The notes beneath the pieces are model-generated. The model was given only the letters and a program-made list of their open reading frames with translations. It had not been told where the DNA came from and ran no database searches. Below, one piece after another: positions 12,961 through 16,034 of a DNA stretch of 16,034 bases. The translations under genes and the position numbers were made by a program. This stretch comes from Candidatus Omnitrophota bacterium (GTDB lineage: Bacteria > Omnitrophota > 4484-213): positions 1-16,034 of the forward strand of contig DAOWIN010000151.1 in NCBI GenBank assembly GCA_030640885.1. Reading direction: 5' to 3'. Each line of letters opens with the position of its first letter. Position 1 is the first letter of the stretch.

Positions 12961-14178
12961 ATGCCAACCTTCAAATATGTAGTTAAAAATCAAGAGGGGA
13001 AAAAGATTGAGCAAGTTGCGGAAAATGAAGATTTTTCTCAGCTTGTAAATAAGTTAAGAAACCAAAATTTCACTATTATTTCCATTGATGAAGTAAAAGG
13101 AAAAGTGAAAAAGGGTGGCGGGCAGAGCGGCAGGGGAGGAAGAGTAAAAGATGAGGACTTAATAATTTTTTCCCGCCAGTTGGCTACTTTATTAGATGCT
13201 GGTGTTACTCTTGTGCAGGCTTTAAGCATTCTTTGCGAGCAGATAGAAAATCAAAACTTTAAACAGATAATTAGTGATTTAGGGCAAGACATTCAAGGGG
13301 GGAAAAGCTTTTCCGATGCCCTTTTAAAGCATCCTCGCTTCTTTTCTTCTTTATTCGTAAATATGATCAAGGCTGGAGAAAAGAGCGGAAGACTGCCGGA
13401 GACATTAGATCGTTTATCAAATTATTTAGAAAAAGCAAATGCTTTACTTAAAAAGGTTAAATCAGCATTAGCTTATCCTACCGTAGTTAGCTCTATGGCA
13501 GTGCTTATTACTCTATTTCTTTTAATTAAAGTTATACCTACTTTTAAAGGAATTTTTGAGAGCTTAGGCGGAACTCTACCCTTGCCTACTTTGATATTAA
13601 TTAATATAAGTGATTTTGTTCGTGACTATTTTTTGATTGTGGGTTTTGTTTTAATATTTTCGGTCATTTTACTGAAGTATTATGCCAAAACAGAGAAAGG
13701 CAGTTTTACTGTAGATAAAATGAAGTTGAAACTTCCCGTATTTGGTGCGCTGCTTCGCAAAGTGGCTATTAGTAGGTTTTGTTCCACTTTTTCTAGTTTA
13801 ATCGAAAGCGGCGTTTCTGTTCTTGATTGTTTGACAATTGTGGGGAAGACATCGGGAAATAAGGTAATTGAGAAGATAGCGGAAGATGTACAGGGAAGCG
13901 TTCGCCAAGGAGAGAATATTAATACTCCTTTGGGCAAGAGCGGTGTTTTTCCTCCTTTAGTAACTCGCATGATTGCCGTAGGAGAACAAAGCGGTGAGTT
14001 AGCAAAGATGCTATCCAAGGTAGCTGATTTTTACGAACGGGAAGTGGACGCCGCGGTTTCAGGTTTAACATCTCTTATTGAACCATTAATCATTGCTTTT
14101 TTAGGTATTGTGATTGGTTCAATCGCAGTTGCGATGCTGCTTCCTATCTTTAAAATTTCAACACTAATTAGTGGATAG
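12961..14178 (+). CDS. Type II secretion / type IV pilus inner-membrane platform protein (GspF/PilC family)
   Basis: 405 residues from the ATG at 12961. MPTFKYVVKNQEGKKI is the standard GspF/PilC N-terminus; an in-frame GTG at 12946 lies in the repeat arm. Two T2SSF repeats follow: about 66-190 (DLIIFSRQLATLLDAGVTLV, GEKSGRLPETL) and about 268-392 (SRFCSTFSSLIESGVSVLD, GEQSGELAKML). Membrane helices lie near 172-195, 218-240 and 371-396. It is the polytopic platform that couples the PilB/GspE ATPase to pilin assembly. A glycine- and basic-rich linker (about 48-64) joins the N-terminal segment to the first repeat. Neither the ATPase nor pilins are nearby, so pilus versus type II secretion cannot be decided and no symbol is given. 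No Shine-Dalgarno is visible before the ATG. Confidence 0.92.
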   Translation: MPTFKYVVKNQEGKKIEQVAENEDFSQLVNKLRNQNFTIISIDEVKGKVKKGGGQSGRGGRVKDEDLIIFSRQLATLLDAGVTLVQALSILCEQIENQNFKQIISDLGQDIQGGKSFSDALLKHPRFFSSLFVNMIKAGEKSGRLPETLDRLSNYLEKANALLKKVKSALAYPTVVSSMAVLITLFLLIKVIPTFKGIFESLGGTLPLPTLILINISDFVRDYFLIVGFVLIFSVILLKYYAKTEKGSFTVDKMKLKLPVFGALLRKVAISRFCSTFSSLIESGVSVLDCLTIVGKTSGNKVIEKIAEDVQGSVRQGENINTPLGKSGVFPPLVTRMIAVGEQSGELAKMLSKVADFYEREVDAAVSGLTSLIEPLIIAFLGIVIGSIAVAMLLPIFKISTLISG

Positions 14179-14193
14179 GAATATGTCCGTAGA

Positions 14194-14335
14194 AGAGAAA
14201 TTTATAGAAACTAATAGAAATTTGTTCACTCTTCGGGCTCACGAAATTGGAAGAATTTCAAAGAAGAACTTCATAGAAATTGATAGAAATTTATTGTAAG
14301 GAATTTCAATAAGTTTCGCTCGTCTCTGGCGAGTA
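14194..14335. repeat. AT-rich repeat region with GAAATTGATA-type words before clpC
   Basis: The 175-base spacer holds words related to the 10-base repeat at 11829-11887 (GAAATTTATA, GAAACTAATA, GAAATTGATA, GAAATTTATT), interleaved with inverted versions (GAATTTC, GGAATTTCAATAAGTTTC). It also has CTCACGAAATTG, shared with the other copy, and a short CTCG/CGAG hairpin at about 14319-14333. A normal AAAGGAGG for clpC follows at 14339-14346. I see no clear -35/-10 pair in this spacer. Confidence 0.75.
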
Positions 14336-14353
14336 AGGAAAGGAGGATTTTAA

Positions 14354-16034
14354 ATGTTTAATCGTTTTACTGAACGTGCCCGAAAAGTTATTTTGTTGGC
14401 AAAAGAGGAAGCCAAGAGATTGAATCACGATTATATTGGTACTGAGCATATTTTGCTGGGTTTAGTCAGAGAAGGCGAAGGGGTGGCCGCCGCAGTGCTG
14501 GAGGGATTATTGGGGATAAGTTTGCAAACAGTTCGTTTAGAAGTGGAAAAACTAATCAAACCCGGAACAGATTTGCTTATGTCCGGTGATATTCCTTTTA
14601 CTCCCAAGGCAAAAGAGGTAATTGAATTGTCTTTTGATGAAGCAAAGAAGATGGGGCATAATTATATTGGTACTGAACATCTTTTATTGGGTTTGCTTCG
14701 CCAAAAGGAGGGAATCGGAGCGCAAGTTTTATTTAATCTGGGTTTGGATATGAAAAAATTGAAAGAGGCTATAACACATCTTTTGGGAGAGGCGATTCCT
14801 TCGGGGGCAGCGACTAATGGAGCTGGGCAGAAGAAAAGAAGTAAGACTCCGGCGCTCGATGCCTTTGGTCGCGATTTAACCAGTTTGGCAAAAGAGAATA
14901 AACTTGACCCCGTAGTGGGCAGGGCAAAAGAAATTGAAAGGATAATTCAGATATTAGCTCGCCGCACAAAAAATAATCCTGTTTTGTTGGGAGAAGCTGG
15001 GGTAGGCAAAACAGCCATTGTAGAGGGCTTAGCCCAAAAAGTAATTCAGGGCAATATCCCCGAGGTGCTTTCAGACAAGAGAATTATTATTCTCGATCTG
15101 AGTTTAATAGTAGCAGGGACAAAATACCGCGGGCAATTTGAAGAGCGTATTAAAGCAGTAATGGAGGAGATCAGAAGAGAAAAAAATATAATTATATTTA
15201 TTGATGAACTACATACATTGATAGGAGCAGGGGGAGCAGAAGGGGCGTTAGATGCTTCTAATATTTTAAAGCCGGCTTTATCACGCGGAGAGATGCAATG
15301 TATTGGAGCAACAACTTTAAATGAATATCGCAAATATGTTGAAAAAGATGCCGCATTGGAAAGGAGATTTCAAACGATTATCGTTGAACCTCCTTCTATT
15401 AAGGAAACAATTGAAATCTTGAAGGGTTTAAGGCCTAAATACGAGGCATTTCACAAAGTGAAGATGAAGGATGCGGCTCTGGAAGCGGCGGCTAAATTTT
15501 CCGATAGATATATTAGCGGAAAATTTTTGCCTGATAAGGCTATTGATCTTATAGACGAAGCCGGTTCGCGCGCGCGCTTAGATGCTACAATTGTTCCTCC
15601 AAATTTTAAGAACTTAAAACAAAAACTGGAAAAATTAGATAGTGCTAAAAAAGAGGCTATTGATAGTCAAAGTTTTGAAAAAGCGGCAGAGATAAGAGAC
15701 TTGCAAAAACGGGCAAAAAAGGATTTAACTGAAAAAGAGAAAAATTGGAAGGAGCAACGGCAGCAAAAAAAGATAATAATTGACGAGGAAGACATTGCCC
15801 AAGTTCTTTCCAAAATTACCAATATTCCCTTGATGCAGTTAAAGGGAAAAGAGGTAGAAAGATTACTAAAGATGGAAGGGGAGGTTCATAAAAAGGTAGT
15901 TGGGCAGGATGAGGCAGTGCGGGCTATTGCCCAAGCAGTGCGGCGTTCAAGGGCGGGGGTTAAAGACCCGCGGCGGCCAATTGGTTCGTTCATCTTTTTG
16001 GGACCCACCGGGGTTGGAAAAACTTTATTGGCAA
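14354..16034 (+). CDS. clpC: ClpC-type AAA+ Clp protease ATPase subunit (3' end beyond window)
   Basis: 560 codons are present and the frame is open to the window edge. ClpC/ClpA-class unfoldases feed proteins to ClpP or refold them with adaptors. Domains in order: a double Clp_N repeat ([20 protein letters not shown] with [16 protein letters not shown], then [16 protein letters not shown] with [15 protein letters not shown]); a linker to about 165; AAA-1 with Walker A GEAGVGKT at about 213-220 and Walker [12 protein letters not shown] near 280; the M-domain insertion containing a UVR-like motif ([18 protein letters not shown] at about 440-457), the mark of ClpC rather than ClpA or ClpB; and the start of AAA-2 with Walker A GPTGVGKT at about 550-557, cut by the window end. 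A strong AAAGGAGG lies seven bases before the ATG. It follows the pilC-like gene after a repeat-filled spacer and may have its own promoter. Confidence 0.96.
   Translation, partial: MFNRFTERARKVILLAKEEAKRLNHDYIGTEHILLGLVREGEGVAAAVLEGLLGISLQTVRLEVEKLIKPGTDLLMSGDIPFTPKAKEVIELSFDEAKKMGHNYIGTEHLLLGLLRQKEGIGAQVLFNLGLDMKKLKEAITHLLGEAIPSGAATNGAGQKKRSKTPALDAFGRDLTSLAKENKLDPVVGRAKEIERIIQILARRTKNNPVLLGEAGVGKTAIVEGLAQKVIQGNIPEVLSDKRIIILDLSLIVAGTKYRGQFEERIKAVMEEIRREKNIIIFIDELHTLIGAGGAEGALDASNILKPALSRGEMQCIGATTLNEYRKYVEKDAALERRFQTIIVEPPSIKETIEILKGLRPKYEAFHKVKMKDAALEAAAKFSDRYISGKFLPDKAIDLIDEAGSRARLDATIVPPNFKNLKQKLEKLDSAKKEAIDSQSFEKAAEIRDLQKRAKKDLTEKEKNWKEQRQQKKIIIDEEDIAQVLSKITNIPLMQLKGKEVERLLKMEGEVHKKVVGQDEAVRAIAQAVRRSRAGVKDPRRPIGSFIFLGPTGVGKTLLA

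Noticed and set aside
13680..14018. 112-codon minus-strand frame inside the pilC-like gene
   Set aside because: It is antisense to a conserved T2SSF domain and its translation resembles no protein family.
15046..15333. 95-codon minus-strand frame inside clpC
   Set aside because: It is antisense to the AAA-1 domain; a shadow frame.

Overview
The window is AT-rich, gene-dense bacterial chromosome with 17 supported protein genes, no rRNA or tRNA that I could see, and no gene-free stretch longer than about 175 bases. The gene set points to a bacterium with an outer membrane: a TonB-type protein, a PilC/GspF inner-membrane assembly protein and a UVR-containing ClpC, together with ThyX, GTP-type PEP carboxykinase and a short S21. 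A candidate-phylum lineage such as Omnitrophota would fit. That placement is an impression from gene content, not a demonstrated assignment.

Layout. Bases 1-114 hold the possible tail of an upstream gene and a strong hairpin. Bases 115-3496 (+) are a tight run: AlaC/DapL-like aminotransferase, DUF72 protein, CPBP membrane protease, and a small DUF6941-like protein. Bases 3671-5047 (+) encode an exported, divergent subtilisin-family protein behind an extended -10 promoter. It converges on a minus-strand group (9075 down to 5063) of pckG, purC and a COG0857 P-loop/DRTGG-like protein. A divergent promoter region (9076-9189) separates pckG from thyX. Bases 9190-16034 (+) carry thyX, a cysteine-rich exported protein, a Phd/RelE toxin-antitoxin pair, a tonB-like gene, a UPF0280 protein, rpsU, a pilC/gspF gene and the first two thirds of clpC.

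How the genes fit together. Most are housekeeping or central-metabolism genes with no obvious shared pathway. The aminotransferase (alanine/diaminopimelate), pckG (gluconeogenesis), purC (purines) and thyX (dTMP) serve biosynthesis. TonB, PilC, the S8 protein, the CPBP protein and the cysteine-rich protein act in the envelope. rpsU and clpC serve translation and protein quality control.

The most unusual feature is in the spacers. At least five gene boundaries carry short word repeats, each with its own word length (about 7, 8, 10, 13 and 22 nt). Several are arranged as inverted arms that would fold into long imperfect hairpins. They sit against stop codons and start codons, and four of the genes behind them lack a recognisable Shine-Dalgarno sequence. 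The toxin-antitoxin cassette is also flanked by two diverged copies of the preceding gene's 3' end, which suggests how it arrived. I do not see a clearly new multi-gene system.
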